Shown: positions 1-5,158 of the stretch, in pieces
Layout: the number at the start of each line of letters is the position of its first letter
How positions within the stretch are numbered: position 1 is the stretch's first letter
From: an uncultured Isosphaeraceae bacterium
GTDB lineage: Bacteria; Planctomycetota; Planctomycetia; Isosphaerales; Isosphaeraceae
Length of the DNA: 5,930 bases
NCBI GenBank assembly: GCA_937907405.1
Contig: CALCIC010000541.1
Coordinates: forward strand, 1-5,930
Direction of reading: 5' to 3'
Notes under the pieces: generated by a model
The model's database searches: none
What the model saw: only the letters and a program-made list of their open reading frames with translations
Told to the model about the DNA's origin: nothing
Position numbers and translations under genes: made by a program

Positions 1-4
1 AGTC

Positions 5-59
5 CTTGCTACGTATATACTTTTCAAGTTCTCAAGTTATCTCCCTCTACGTAGGGCGG
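5..59. promoter_or_regulatory. AT-rich end of window with a promoter-box copy and short repeats
   Basis: This stretch lies downstream of the primase-helicase stop and is clearly richer in A+T than the genes. It holds GTATATAC (13-20) and a TATACT box (16-21) readable on the plus strand. It also has TCAAGTT twice (24-30, 32-38) and CTACGTA twice (9-15, 47-53); because that word is nearly palindromic the pair also forms an inverted repeat. Bases 5-26 match the minus strand of 4709-4730 at 18 of 22 positions, which is the -10 region of the leftward promoter. Any matching -35 box would fall outside the window, so promoter function is open. No intrinsic terminator for the upstream gene is visible here. 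Confidence 0.35.
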
Positions 60-2474
60 TCAGAACGCTGGCGTTGACTCCACAAGCCGCCAATAGGACC
101 GTAGGTTTGTTGGATTCTTATCTTTTGCCACCGTGCATCCATCGCGAGGGGGCGGCAGCTTTTCCAGGTCGTCAGCCGCTCGATAAATCGGCGTGAGGTT
201 TTTCCACCTACCGTTGTCCAATCGCTCACCAAGCGCCCCGGGAAACGCTTTGTCGACAGCTTCATAAACCACCTGCGCCGGAACCGGGATCTTCTCGGAT
301 ATCAGGTAGTCGTAGAGCCAACGGGCGACCTCGCCCCGCCTTTCCGACGCCTCCGGTCCCGGCTTCTTCTTCTCGACCGCCGCCCCACCCTTCCCGGGTC
401 CGGCCTCGACCGCTTCATCGGCATCAACGTCGTCACGGACGCCCGTCCATTCCACGGTCGCATGCTTGCCGTCGACAGCGAGCCGATAGCCGATCGCTGG
501 TTGCGGGGGAGCAAGGTTGTTCTTGACCGTCAGTATCAGGCACTCGCCGGGGCGGTCTTTGTCGCGGGCGAACATGAGCAGCGACCGCACCGCGTTGACC
601 CACGCGACCGAACCGAGAACCCGGCCCGCCGCTCCGATTTGTTGCCCCTTGGGCTTGCCCGTGTGAGTGACCAGAACGCACGCCAGACCCGCCCACGCCA
701 TGTACAGTGACAGCGGCGTCAACAAACCCCGTAACGGCGAGTTGCCGTTGTCGTCGACTTTCCCGAGATGGTTCGGCGCGGGGTCGATCACGACCATTCG
801 GCAATCAGGGGTCCGGCAAACCGCGTCGTGCAACAGGTTCAGGTCTTTTAGCTGAAACCCGCCTAGTCGCGACGCCTTCATGAACCGGATTTTGGATCGA
901 TCCGCCCCCATCTTGATGAGACGGGGAACCAACGTATCGCCGGGGGCGTCTTCGGAGTTGATGATCAAGACGCCCCCGCGCTCCGCACACTCGCCGTCCG
1001 CGAACGGCCATTCGTCGCCGTTGGAAATAATCGACGCCAGCTTGCACGTCACGAACGACTTGCCGAGTCCGCCCGGCCCCGCTATCGTCGTCAGTTTGCC
1101 GAGAGGGATTCGCCCCGGCCACAGCCATTTGACATCCTCCGGTTTGACGGCTTCGGCCCCAAGCGTAGGGTCGTCCGGGTCCGATTCCGGGTTCGCCTCG
1201 GCTTCGGCTCGCATAATCGCGGCGAGAACGGACATGCCCTTGGGGAACGGCTTCCCCGGCTCGATTCTGGACGCCGCCGCCTCACTGGCGTCGAGCTCCA
1301 GCGGCGGGAGGATTCGCGGCTTGTTCATCCCGGCCTCGAAACCCCGGCGGACGTTGTGATTGACTTCCTTGCGGGAAAGCCCCGTCGCCAGCCCAGAATG
1401 AGTCACCCTCTTTATGACGGTGTCTTCATCAATCGCCCCGACCGCGACAAGCTGGCCGAGATTGAACGCCGCTCGGTTGATTGCGTCGCCCCGGCCCGGC
1501 TTGACCGTCTGGGAAACGATCTCGCATTCCTGTTCAAGAGCCGCCAATGCGTACTCGGCTTGCCGATCGCCTATCGGCGTCGCCACGACTTTCCAACAAT
1601 GCGGGGGGAGCGGATCGTTCGGCCCCGGCGGTTCGCCCTTCCCCGCCGCAAACCCCGATTGCAAGGCCGCAGCCTCTATCAGCGGGGCCGCGACGGCTTC
1701 GACCGTCTCCGGCATCGACAGCAACCGGGCGATGCGGTACGGGCGATCTCCGGTGGCGTCGCCCTTGCGGTTCCACGTTCCCGCCATCCGAGCAACGCGA
1801 CTGGCGTTGCTTACGGCCGTGTCGACCTTCGCCCCGCCCGTGTTGAACTTGCTCGCGAGCGCCTTGAGCAGCGATTGAACGAGCGTCTTTGACGCTTCGT
1901 TGTTCGGCAGGTCGCACGCATAAAGCAGTTGCACGCCGTTGCCCGAATCGACGATGAACGGTTCCGGCCAGCCGTAATCGGCAAGGAAGTCGTGAACCTT
2001 GCCGCCAAGCTCGAACGCAGCCCCTTTCTCTCCTTCCGTGGCCGACGCCTTCGGCTCCCCTTTCTCCGGGTCGACGTCGATCAGAATCAGGCGCCGGGCG
2101 ACGATGTCGGCATCCTTCGCCGCCCGGTCGCCCAACTCCGGGTCAACCGGATTCAGCGTGTAATAAATCCCCGTGTGCGGCGCCGCCGCCAGTTCAGCGA
2201 CCGCCGCGACGGCCCCGGGGACGTTTTCAAGCGAGACGAGCCGAGACCGCCCGGAAGGAAGTGACCGAATTTCATACGTGCGTTCAGGGTCGAACGCCGC
2301 TCGTATGAACCGGCCGATCTCATCCACATCTGGAGTCAGAGCGCCGTCGACCGCCCCGGCCGCGAGCTCATCGGGTTCGTCGGCCCAATTGGACGTGATG
2401 AACGACGGCATCGACCCGAGAGTGAACCGATGTTCAGTATTGCAAGACGCGGATTCTTGTGATAAAGTAGTCAT
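60..2474 (-). CDS. Primase-helicase: Prim-Pol domain fused to RepA/KaiC-like AAA ATPase
   Basis: An 804-aa replication protein predicted to prime DNA synthesis and unwind DNA for a mobile element. Seen: Prim-Pol motif I LILIDVD (residues 129-135, acidic D133/D135); motif II-like DSGNGVQLLY (176-185) with Gln182 where this family usually has His; motif III-like D218...N223...R229-x-x-GTWN (to 235). A PriCT-like segment follows at about 325-385 (GRGDAINRAAFNLGQL, then the AGMNKPR end). The ATPase spans about 450-660: Walker A GPGGLGKS (466-473), Walker B VVIDP (561-565), VTHTGK (602-607), and a GSVAWVNAVRS segment (621-631) resembling RepA-type hexameric helicases. A Lys/Gly linker (about 693-712) leads to a C-terminal region that may be a winged helix. 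The start is uncertain: Met1 has no clear Shine-Dalgarno, and codons 1-21 are AT-richer than the rest, so Met22 (start at 2411) is a real alternative. It is the last gene of the leftward block. Family assignment is by motif only. Confidence 0.9.
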   Translation of the reverse strand: MTTLSQESASCNTEHRFTLGSMPSFITSNWADEPDELAAGAVDGALTPDVDEIGRFIRAAFDPERTYEIRSLPSGRSRLVSLENVPGAVAAVAELAAAPHTGIYYTLNPVDPELGDRAAKDADIVARRLILIDVDPEKGEPKASATEGEKGAAFELGGKVHDFLADYGWPEPFIVDSGNGVQLLYACDLPNNEASKTLVQSLLKALASKFNTGGAKVDTAVSNASRVARMAGTWNRKGDATGDRPYRIARLLSMPETVEAVAAPLIEAAALQSGFAAGKGEPPGPNDPLPPHCWKVVATPIGDRQAEYALAALEQECEIVSQTVKPGRGDAINRAAFNLGQLVAVGAIDEDTVIKRVTHSGLATGLSRKEVNHNVRRGFEAGMNKPRILPPLELDASEAAASRIEPGKPFPKGMSVLAAIMRAEAEANPESDPDDPTLGAEAVKPEDVKWLWPGRIPLGKLTTIAGPGGLGKSFVTCKLASIISNGDEWPFADGECAERGGVLIINSEDAPGDTLVPRLIKMGADRSKIRFMKASRLGGFQLKDLNLLHDAVCRTPDCRMVVIDPAPNHLGKVDDNGNSPLRGLLTPLSLYMAWAGLACVLVTHTGKPKGQQIGAAGRVLGSVAWVNAVRSLLMFARDKDRPGECLILTVKNNLAPPQPAIGYRLAVDGKHATVEWTGVRDDVDADEAVEAGPGKGGAAVEKKKPGPEASERRGEVARWLYDYLISEKIPVPAQVVYEAVDKAFPGALGERLDNGRWKNLTPIYRAADDLEKLPPPRDGCTVAKDKNPTNLRSYWRLVESTPAF

Positions 2475-2487
2475 AGATGACTTTCAT

Positions 2488-2527
2488 AGCCCCGGGGCGG
2501 CTGTCACCGCATAACCCGGGGCTTTTT
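2488..2527 (+). terminator. Terminator-like hairpin oriented against the surrounding genes
   Basis: AGCCCCGGG (2488-2496) pairs perfectly with CCCGGGGCT (2515-2523). A nested GCGG/CCGC stem (2497-2500 with 2507-2510) carries a 6-nt loop, and ATAA is bulged. TTTTT (2523-2527) follows on the plus strand, so the intrinsic-terminator shape reads rightward, although the flanking genes are on the minus strand. On the minus strand it would be a stable hairpin without a U-tract, ending just upstream of the Met1 codon of the primase-helicase. Either role, antisense terminator or leader structure, is inference. Confidence 0.5.
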
Positions 2528-2576
2528 CATGCCCCAGCCCAAATCGTCATCGATCCTTCGGCCCGCATCGTTCCTG

Positions 2577-2608
2577 GCGTCCGCCCCGTTGTGTTGCGAG
2601 GCGGACGC
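2577..2608. repeat. 9-bp inverted repeat between HTH gene and primase-helicase
   Basis: GCGTCCGCC (2577-2585) is the exact reverse complement of GGCGGACGC (2600-2608), with a 14-nt loop. It starts 17 bp beyond the stop codon of the DUF1580-like gene. No T-run follows on either strand, so it is not a canonical intrinsic terminator; it could protect the 3' end of the upstream transcript or be part of the primase-helicase leader. Confidence 0.4.
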
Positions 2609-2624
2609 ATCAACACCCCGCCGA

Positions 2625-2954
2625 TCAAACGCCCAGGCGATCCGCCTCTCGCATGGCGGCGGCTATTTGCTTCTTCCGCAAGCGGGACGGGACCGCCCCA
2701 GGCGTCGCGGCGAACGTCTTCGACTCTGGTTCGCCGCCGGCTCGAAGGAAGTCCATAACGGCGGCGGTCGTCGTGAAGTACGTCTTGCCGATCTTGAACG
2801 CCTTGATGCGACCAGCGATTCTGTGTCGGTGGAGCGCTTCGATCGAAAGCTTGATCCTGCGCGACACGTCGGGAAAACTGACGGCGTTGTCCATCAGTTC
2901 GTCAATGTCCGTGTGTCCGCAAACCGGCTCGATTTCTTCCTTCGCGGCGTCCAT
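2625..2954 (-). CDS. DUF1580-like winged helix-turn-helix protein (excisionase-like)
   Basis: A 109-aa protein. The central part (about 27-70), from SFPDVSRRIKLSIEALHRHR through GRIKAFKIGKTYFTTTAAV to MDFL, looks like the small helix-turn-helix fold of planctomycete DUF1580 and excisionase-like proteins: a helix-turn-helix, then a beta hairpin ending in the pattern 'G.. .. T....A...FL'. The C-terminal tail is basic (RLRKKQIAAAMREADRLG). The start at 2954 is chosen because AAGGAG sits 8 nt upstream; the same frame is open further upstream to 3290, but that extension crosses the inverted-repeat region and has no ribosome site. Role is inferred: DNA binding for excision, or control of the primase-helicase that follows 150 bp downstream. 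The DUF1580 assignment is by resemblance from memory. Confidence 0.75.
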   Translation of the reverse strand: MDAAKEEIEPVCGHTDIDELMDNAVSFPDVSRRIKLSIEALHRHRIAGRIKAFKIGKTYFTTTAAVMDFLRAGGEPESKTFAATPGAVPSRLRKKQIAAAMREADRLGV

Positions 2955-3038
2955 TGGGGATGCTCCTTGTTCGTGGTGTCGATGCGTACAGACAAGTAAT
3001 ATCAATCCGCCGCCCGCGAAGACAACCGATTGCCACAT

Positions 3039-3106
3039 GCCGACCGTTGCAATACGGCATATGTACGATTGTGTTTGGTACGATACAACGGATTGCAACG
3101 GTCGGC
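3039..3106. repeat. Perfect 15-bp inverted repeat enclosing heptamer repeats
   Basis: GCCGACCGTTGCAAT (3039-3053) is the exact reverse complement of ATTGCAACGGTCGGC (3092-3106). The 38-bp interior is AT-richer than its surroundings and holds GTACGAT twice (3063-3069 and 3078-3084, spaced 15 bp start to start). A weak minus-strand promoter guess lies inside: TTGTAT (3083-3088), 17 bp, TACATA (3060-3065). The element sits in the 260-bp gene-free gap (2955-3214) upstream of the HTH gene. Sites of this build serve as operators, replication origins or recombination sites in mobile elements; which applies here cannot be decided from sequence alone. Confidence 0.6.
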
Positions 3107-3115
3107 GGCTGACGA

Positions 3116-3145
3116 AACCCTGTAAAAATGAGGGTTCTCGTTTTT
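3116..3145 (+). terminator. Weak hairpin with T-run, plus-strand sense
   Basis: AACCCT (3116-3121) pairs with AGGGTT (3131-3136) across a 9-nt loop, and TTTTT follows at 3141-3145 after four spacer bases. The stem is short and the T-run is displaced, so this is a weak terminator candidate reading rightward. It lies downstream of the 187-aa gene but on the opposite strand to it. Confidence 0.25.
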
Positions 3146-3214
3146 CCGGTGGGCGGGACGCATCGGCGGCATGCGACTTTGCGAGCGCGTCAGAAAAACC
3201 TTCTTGCAACGCCC

Positions 3215-3778
3215 TCAACCCACCCGGACGACCGCCCCCTGGGGAACGACGACGATGTCGCAACCGTCGATCGGGTCGCCGTACTCGCAAGGCAGGACGA
3301 GCAGCGCCCCCGGAACCTCGACGACGAGCGACCGCTTGACCTTCTCACCGGGGGCGACGCCGTGCGTCTCGCGAACCAGGATGAGCAGTTCGTCTTTCGC
3401 TTCGCTGGCGCTCCGTGCATGCTGGTCCACCAACGGGTCAAGACCTTCCCAGGAACGCGAGATTCGACCCGCGCTCACGGCGGATTCAAGCTCATCAAGC
3501 GCCACCGATGCGGCAAAGTAGCGGGCCAGCGGTTCGTCGAACCGGTCGACGTCGCTCCCGCCCCTCCGGCTCGCCTCGGATTCGGAGAACTTCTCATCCC
3601 AGGGTCGGACGGTGATGCGGACGCCCTCCGCTTCCGGGTCGTCCGTGACCAGTTCGGCCCCGGTCGCGTCCAGACCACCCGAGAAACCGAACCCGAAGTG
3701 GTCCGCAAGGAAAAGCTTGATCGTCTGCGCGACCTCGCGAGCGTCGCGGGGTTCGGCGAAATCGGTGATCATCGGCAT
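3215..3778 (-). CDS. Hypothetical acidic 187-aa protein
   Basis: I do not recognise this family. The start at 3778 has AGGAG 8 nt upstream, in the same local context (AGGAGCATC) as the following HTH gene, and is preferred over the in-frame ATG at 3808, which would add ten residues. Seen: an N-terminal helix-like stretch (DAREVAQTIKLFLADHF, 12-28), a Gly-rich turn (GFGFSGG, 29-35), many Asp/Glu residues in the middle (about 43-130), and an alternating hydrophobic C-terminus (LVVEVPGALLVLP 151-163; CDIVVVPQGAVVRV 173-186) that suggests beta strands. There is no signal peptide or membrane helix, so it is probably cytosolic. It lies between the small coupled ORFs and the HTH gene in the leftward block. 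Unusual nearby structure is limited to the hairpin at 3819-3840. Confidence 0.75.
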   Translation of the reverse strand: MPMITDFAEPRDAREVAQTIKLFLADHFGFGFSGGLDATGAELVTDDPEAEGVRITVRPWDEKFSESEASRRGGSDVDRFDEPLARYFAASVALDELESAVSAGRISRSWEGLDPLVDQHARSASEAKDELLILVRETHGVAPGEKVKRSLVVEVPGALLVLPCEYGDPIDGCDIVVVPQGAVVRVG

Positions 3779-3818
3779 ATCTGATGCTCCTATGTCGTGA
3801 TGCGTCATGGATGGATAG

Positions 3819-3840
3819 GGTCCGGGGACGCCCCCGGGCC
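3819..3840. repeat. GC-rich hairpin upstream of the 187-aa gene
   Basis: A 9-bp stem with a 4-nt loop (ACGC, 3828-3831) pairs 3819-3827 with 3832-3840, with one G-T pair on the plus strand that becomes an A-C mismatch on the minus strand. No T-run follows on either side. It sits between the 22-aa ORF and the 187-aa gene and could mark a processing point in the leftward transcript; no role is proven. Confidence 0.3.
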
Positions 3841-3856
3841 TCGGATCTTTCGTCTC

Positions 3857-3925
3857 TCAGTCGTCTTTGTCCGGCGGTTCCAACGTCTCGCCACGTCGCC
3901 GCAACGGCCGGGGCGAGGGAATCAC
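3857..3925 (-). CDS. Possible 22-aa ORF coupled by GTGA overlap
   Basis: A GTG codon (3923-3925) overlaps the TGA stop of the 69-aa gene as GTGA. It opens a frame encoding 22 residues, basic in the middle (RPLRRRGE) and acidic at the end (EPPDKDD), closing with TGA. Stop-start overlaps of this kind allow translational coupling, and the gene just upstream uses the same layout. It has no ribosome site of its own and could be chance, since four-base overlaps arise easily in GC-rich DNA. No function can be assigned. Confidence 0.3.
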   Translation of the reverse strand: MIPSPRPLRRRGETLEPPDKDD

Positions 3926-4131
3926 TGGTCCGCGTAAAGCATCCGCATTAAACCGACCGCGTCTTGCCGTGCGTCGTAAGCCATACGTAGCGGCGATCCG
4001 GGTTCTCCCTCGCCGCGACGCTGGTACCGTGCGTCGCCCGCGTCTTTGCCGAAACGGGCGACCAACTCAGCGCTCCATGCGTCGTCGGCGGCGGTCGCCG
4101 TCCTGATTGCGTCGTGAAGTTTAGCGTTCAT
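3922..4131 (-). CDS. Hypothetical 69-aa protein, coupled to upstream gene
   Basis: A small protein of unrecognised family. Its ATG overlaps the TGA of the 87-aa gene as ATGA (4128-4131), so it is probably made by translational coupling. The sequence is mostly helical in character (MNAKLHDAIRTATAADDAW; ELVARFGKDAGDARY; then MAYDARQDAVGLMRMLYADQ), charged, without membrane segments or Cys pairs. An eight-G run lies 7 nt upstream of the ATG on the coding strand; a single-base slip there would join this frame to the gene before it. It is probably a real member of the leftward block; function unknown. Confidence 0.6.
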   Translation of the reverse strand: MNAKLHDAIRTATAADDAWSAELVARFGKDAGDARYQRRGEGEPGSPLRMAYDARQDAVGLMRMLYADQ

Positions 4132-4391
4132 CGATCCGCCCCCCCCAGCGAGCCACGGGTCCGCTCCGCGCTCGCGTCGTCGCGTACCAGGATCACGACG
4201 CCGGGGACGGCCGGATCTTCAAGCCGTTCCCAGGTCGCCAGCCCCGGCCGGGCTCGAATCAGCGTGTCGACTTGATCGGCCGGAAGGGCGATCCACTCCA
4301 CCCCCGGGCGAATCAGGCCGGAAAACAAGCCCGGCCCTCTTGACTGTGTTCGGACGTCCAGTGACAATGTGGTTGAACCTCCACGGTTCAT
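4128..4391 (-). CDS. Hypothetical 87-aa protein ending in an 8-G run
   Basis: An unrecognised small protein. The N-terminus (1-20) is polar, followed by GLFSGLIRPGVEWIALP (21-37), a helix-like stretch (ADQVDTLIRARPGLATWERL), and a strand-like VPGVVILVRDD (62-72). The start at 4391 has only a weak purine stretch (GGAA) upstream; the strong CCCCGGGG hairpin at 4406-4442 lies immediately before it and could affect initiation. The stop overlaps the next gene as ATGA. The last codons contain eight consecutive Gs on the coding strand (4139-4146), four codons before the stop. The layout supports co-transcription with its neighbours on the minus strand. Confidence 0.6.
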   Translation of the reverse strand: MNRGGSTTLSLDVRTQSRGPGLFSGLIRPGVEWIALPADQVDTLIRARPGLATWERLEDPAVPGVVILVRDDASAERTRGSLGGADR

Positions 4392-4405
4392 TCGGATTCC
4401 GGGTT

Positions 4406-4452
4406 CGGCCCCGGGGAGCTTAAGACGCGAGCCCCGGGGCCGTTCTCGTTTC
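4406..4452 (+). terminator. CCCCGGGG hairpin between two leftward genes
   Basis: CGGCCCCGGGG (4406-4416) is the exact reverse complement of CCCCGGGGCCG (4432-4442), with a 15-nt loop. A T-rich tail (TTCTCGTTTC) follows on the plus strand; the minus strand has none. It lies between the stop of the 67-aa gene (4451) and the start of the 87-aa gene (4391) and resembles the hairpin at 2488-2523 in core and in orientation. The tail is interrupted, so terminator activity is uncertain. Confidence 0.4.
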
Positions 4453-4654
4453 AGGACCGGGCGGATTCCAGGACCGCCAGTTCATCGGCCGTCAAGCTCC
4501 GCATCACACTCCCTTCGATTTCCCAGAGCGAAACGCCCGCCGCCCCCAGGGCCTCAAGAGCCGCCTTGCAAGCGCTCGCCTCGATCCGGCTTTGCGGCTT
4601 GCGGCGAAGGCAGTAAATCGCGAGTTCCGGGGTCATCGTCGTCGTCGTCTTCAT
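4451..4654 (-). CDS. Hypothetical 67-aa protein, first gene of leftward block
   Basis: I do not recognise the family. The start at 4654 follows AAGGAA by 6 nt, a fair ribosome site. The protein begins with a Thr run (MKTTTTMTPE), then a basic patch (CLRRKPQSR, 15-23), and two helix-like stretches (ASACKAALEALGAAGVSLWE and SVMRSLTADELAVLESARS). It is short, soluble and has two cysteines that are not arranged as a metal site. It is the gene nearest the leftward promoter (TTGACA at 4737-4742, TATACT at 4714-4719) and faces away from the ribbon-helix-helix gene. Small first genes of this sort often encode regulators in phage-like early operons, but that is inference only. Confidence 0.65.
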   Translation of the reverse strand: MKTTTTMTPELAIYCLRRKPQSRIEASACKAALEALGAAGVSLWEIEGSVMRSLTADELAVLESARS

Positions 4655-4713
4655 GGCGTGTTCCTTGGTTTGCGTCGTGGTTCCTTGCGGCCGTGCGTTC
4701 GGCCGACATGAGA

Positions 4714-4742
4714 AGTATATACGCAGTCAGAAAATTTGTCAA
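4714..4742 (-). promoter_or_regulatory. Leftward sigma70-type promoter
   Basis: On the minus strand a perfect -35 box TTGACA (complement of 4737-4742) is followed by a 17-bp spacer and TATACT (complement of 4714-4719), five of six matches to the -10 consensus. Transcription would start near 4707, about 50 bp before the 67-aa gene, and could continue through the leftward block. It is the best promoter in the window by eye. Confidence 0.75.
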
Positions 4743-4755
4743 CCATTTTTTCTTA

Positions 4756-4771
4756 CCATGTCTATACATGG
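4756..4771. promoter_or_regulatory. 16-bp palindromic operator candidate
   Basis: CCATGTCTATACATGG has perfect 6-bp arms (CCATGT / ACATGG) around CTAT. It lies between the two divergent promoters, covers the -35 box of the rightward one, and is 13 bp from the -35 box of the leftward one. Ribbon-helix-helix repressors commonly bind short palindromes over their own promoters, and such a protein is encoded next to it. Binding is inferred. Confidence 0.5.
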
Positions 4772-4791
4772 ACGCGTCAAGGTGGTATACT
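4763..4791 (+). promoter_or_regulatory. Rightward sigma70-type promoter
   Basis: TATACA (4763-4768, four of six to TTGACA) and TATACT (4786-4791, five of six to TATAAT) are separated by exactly 17 bp. Transcription would begin near 4798 and read into the ribbon-helix-helix gene. The -35 box is inside the palindrome at 4756-4771, which predicts repression when that site is occupied. Confidence 0.65.
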
Positions 4792-4857
4792 GTATGTGAG
4801 TCGATTAGAATTCCCGTCGCGTATCATCGATTAGGAGGGCGGATCGTGGAGGCACTA

Positions 4858-5067
4858 ATGATGGCCAGAAAGAAGGCGACGACGGGGAAGCCGACAGAAG
4901 GGAAGGCGTCCACCATCGCCGTTACCCTTCGCGGATCTAAGGAATGGAAGGCATGGCTCGAATCACTCGCGAAACACACAAGACTTGACGTAGCCAAGGT
5001 GATTGACAGAGCAGTGATCGACTTCGCCAAGAAAGAAGGATTCGAGCCCGAGGCTCCAGAGCGTTAA
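4858..5067 (+). CDS. Ribbon-helix-helix (CopG/Arc-like) DNA-binding protein
   Basis: A 69-aa protein with a basic tail (MMARKKATTGKPTEGKAS) followed by a strand STIAVTLRG (about residues 19-27), helix A SKEWKAWLESLAKHTRL and helix B DVAKVIDRAVIDFAKKEGF, the order of a ribbon-helix-helix dimer; the strand would lie in the DNA major groove. Three in-frame starts compete. GTG 4846 has AGGAGG 7 nt upstream and gives 73 aa. ATG 4858 and ATG 4861 share GGAGG at 4848-4852, 5 and 8 nt away. The domain is unaffected. It is divergent from the leftward block, has its own promoter with a palindrome over the -35 box, and ends 23 bp before a strong terminator, so it looks monocistronic and autoregulated. 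Its DNA is less GC-rich than its neighbours. It could alternatively be an antitoxin, but no toxin-like gene is adjacent. Confidence 0.85.
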   Translation: MMARKKATTGKPTEGKASTIAVTLRGSKEWKAWLESLAKHTRLDVAKVIDRAVIDFAKKEGFEPEAPER

Positions 5068-5090
5068 TTCCCCCACCCCCGAAAACATCG

Positions 5091-5134
5091 AAAGCCGCAC
5101 ACATCAGTTACGATGAATGCGGCTTTTCCTTTTT
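5091..5134 (+). terminator. Intrinsic terminator of the ribbon-helix-helix gene
   Basis: AAAGCCGCA (5091-5099) pairs perfectly with TGCGGCTTT (5118-5126). Beyond a CA/AA internal loop a CATC/GATG stem (5102-5105 with 5112-5115) closes a 6-nt loop. The tail is TTTTCCTTTTT (5124-5134). It starts 23 bp after the TAA of the gene and reads in the same direction, a textbook arrangement. Confidence 0.85.
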
Positions 5135-5158
5135 CGTCCCTGTATGGAGCGACCGCCG

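Noticed and set aside
1..59. tRNA gene or attachment site at the left edge
   Set aside because: No cloverleaf, anticodon arm or CCA end is visible, and no matching direct repeat was found at the right end of the window.
880..1892. Plus-strand frames of 154 to 178 codons antisense to the primase-helicase
   Set aside because: Arg/Pro/Ser-rich shadow frames opposite a gene with intact family motifs; no ribosome sites or domains.
2955..3290. N-terminal extension of the DUF1580-like protein to 221 aa
   Set aside because: The extension covers the 15-bp inverted repeat and overlaps the end of the 187-aa gene, while a good ribosome site precedes the internal ATG at 2954.
3128..3784. Plus-strand 218-codon frame opposite the 187-aa gene
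   Set aside because: Antisense to a gene with a good ribosome site and start; composition typical of a shadow frame.
4369..4857. Long plus-strand extension upstream of the ribbon-helix-helix gene
   Set aside because: It is antisense to the 67-aa gene and passes through both promoters and the palindrome. Strong ribosome sites support the starts at 4846-4861.
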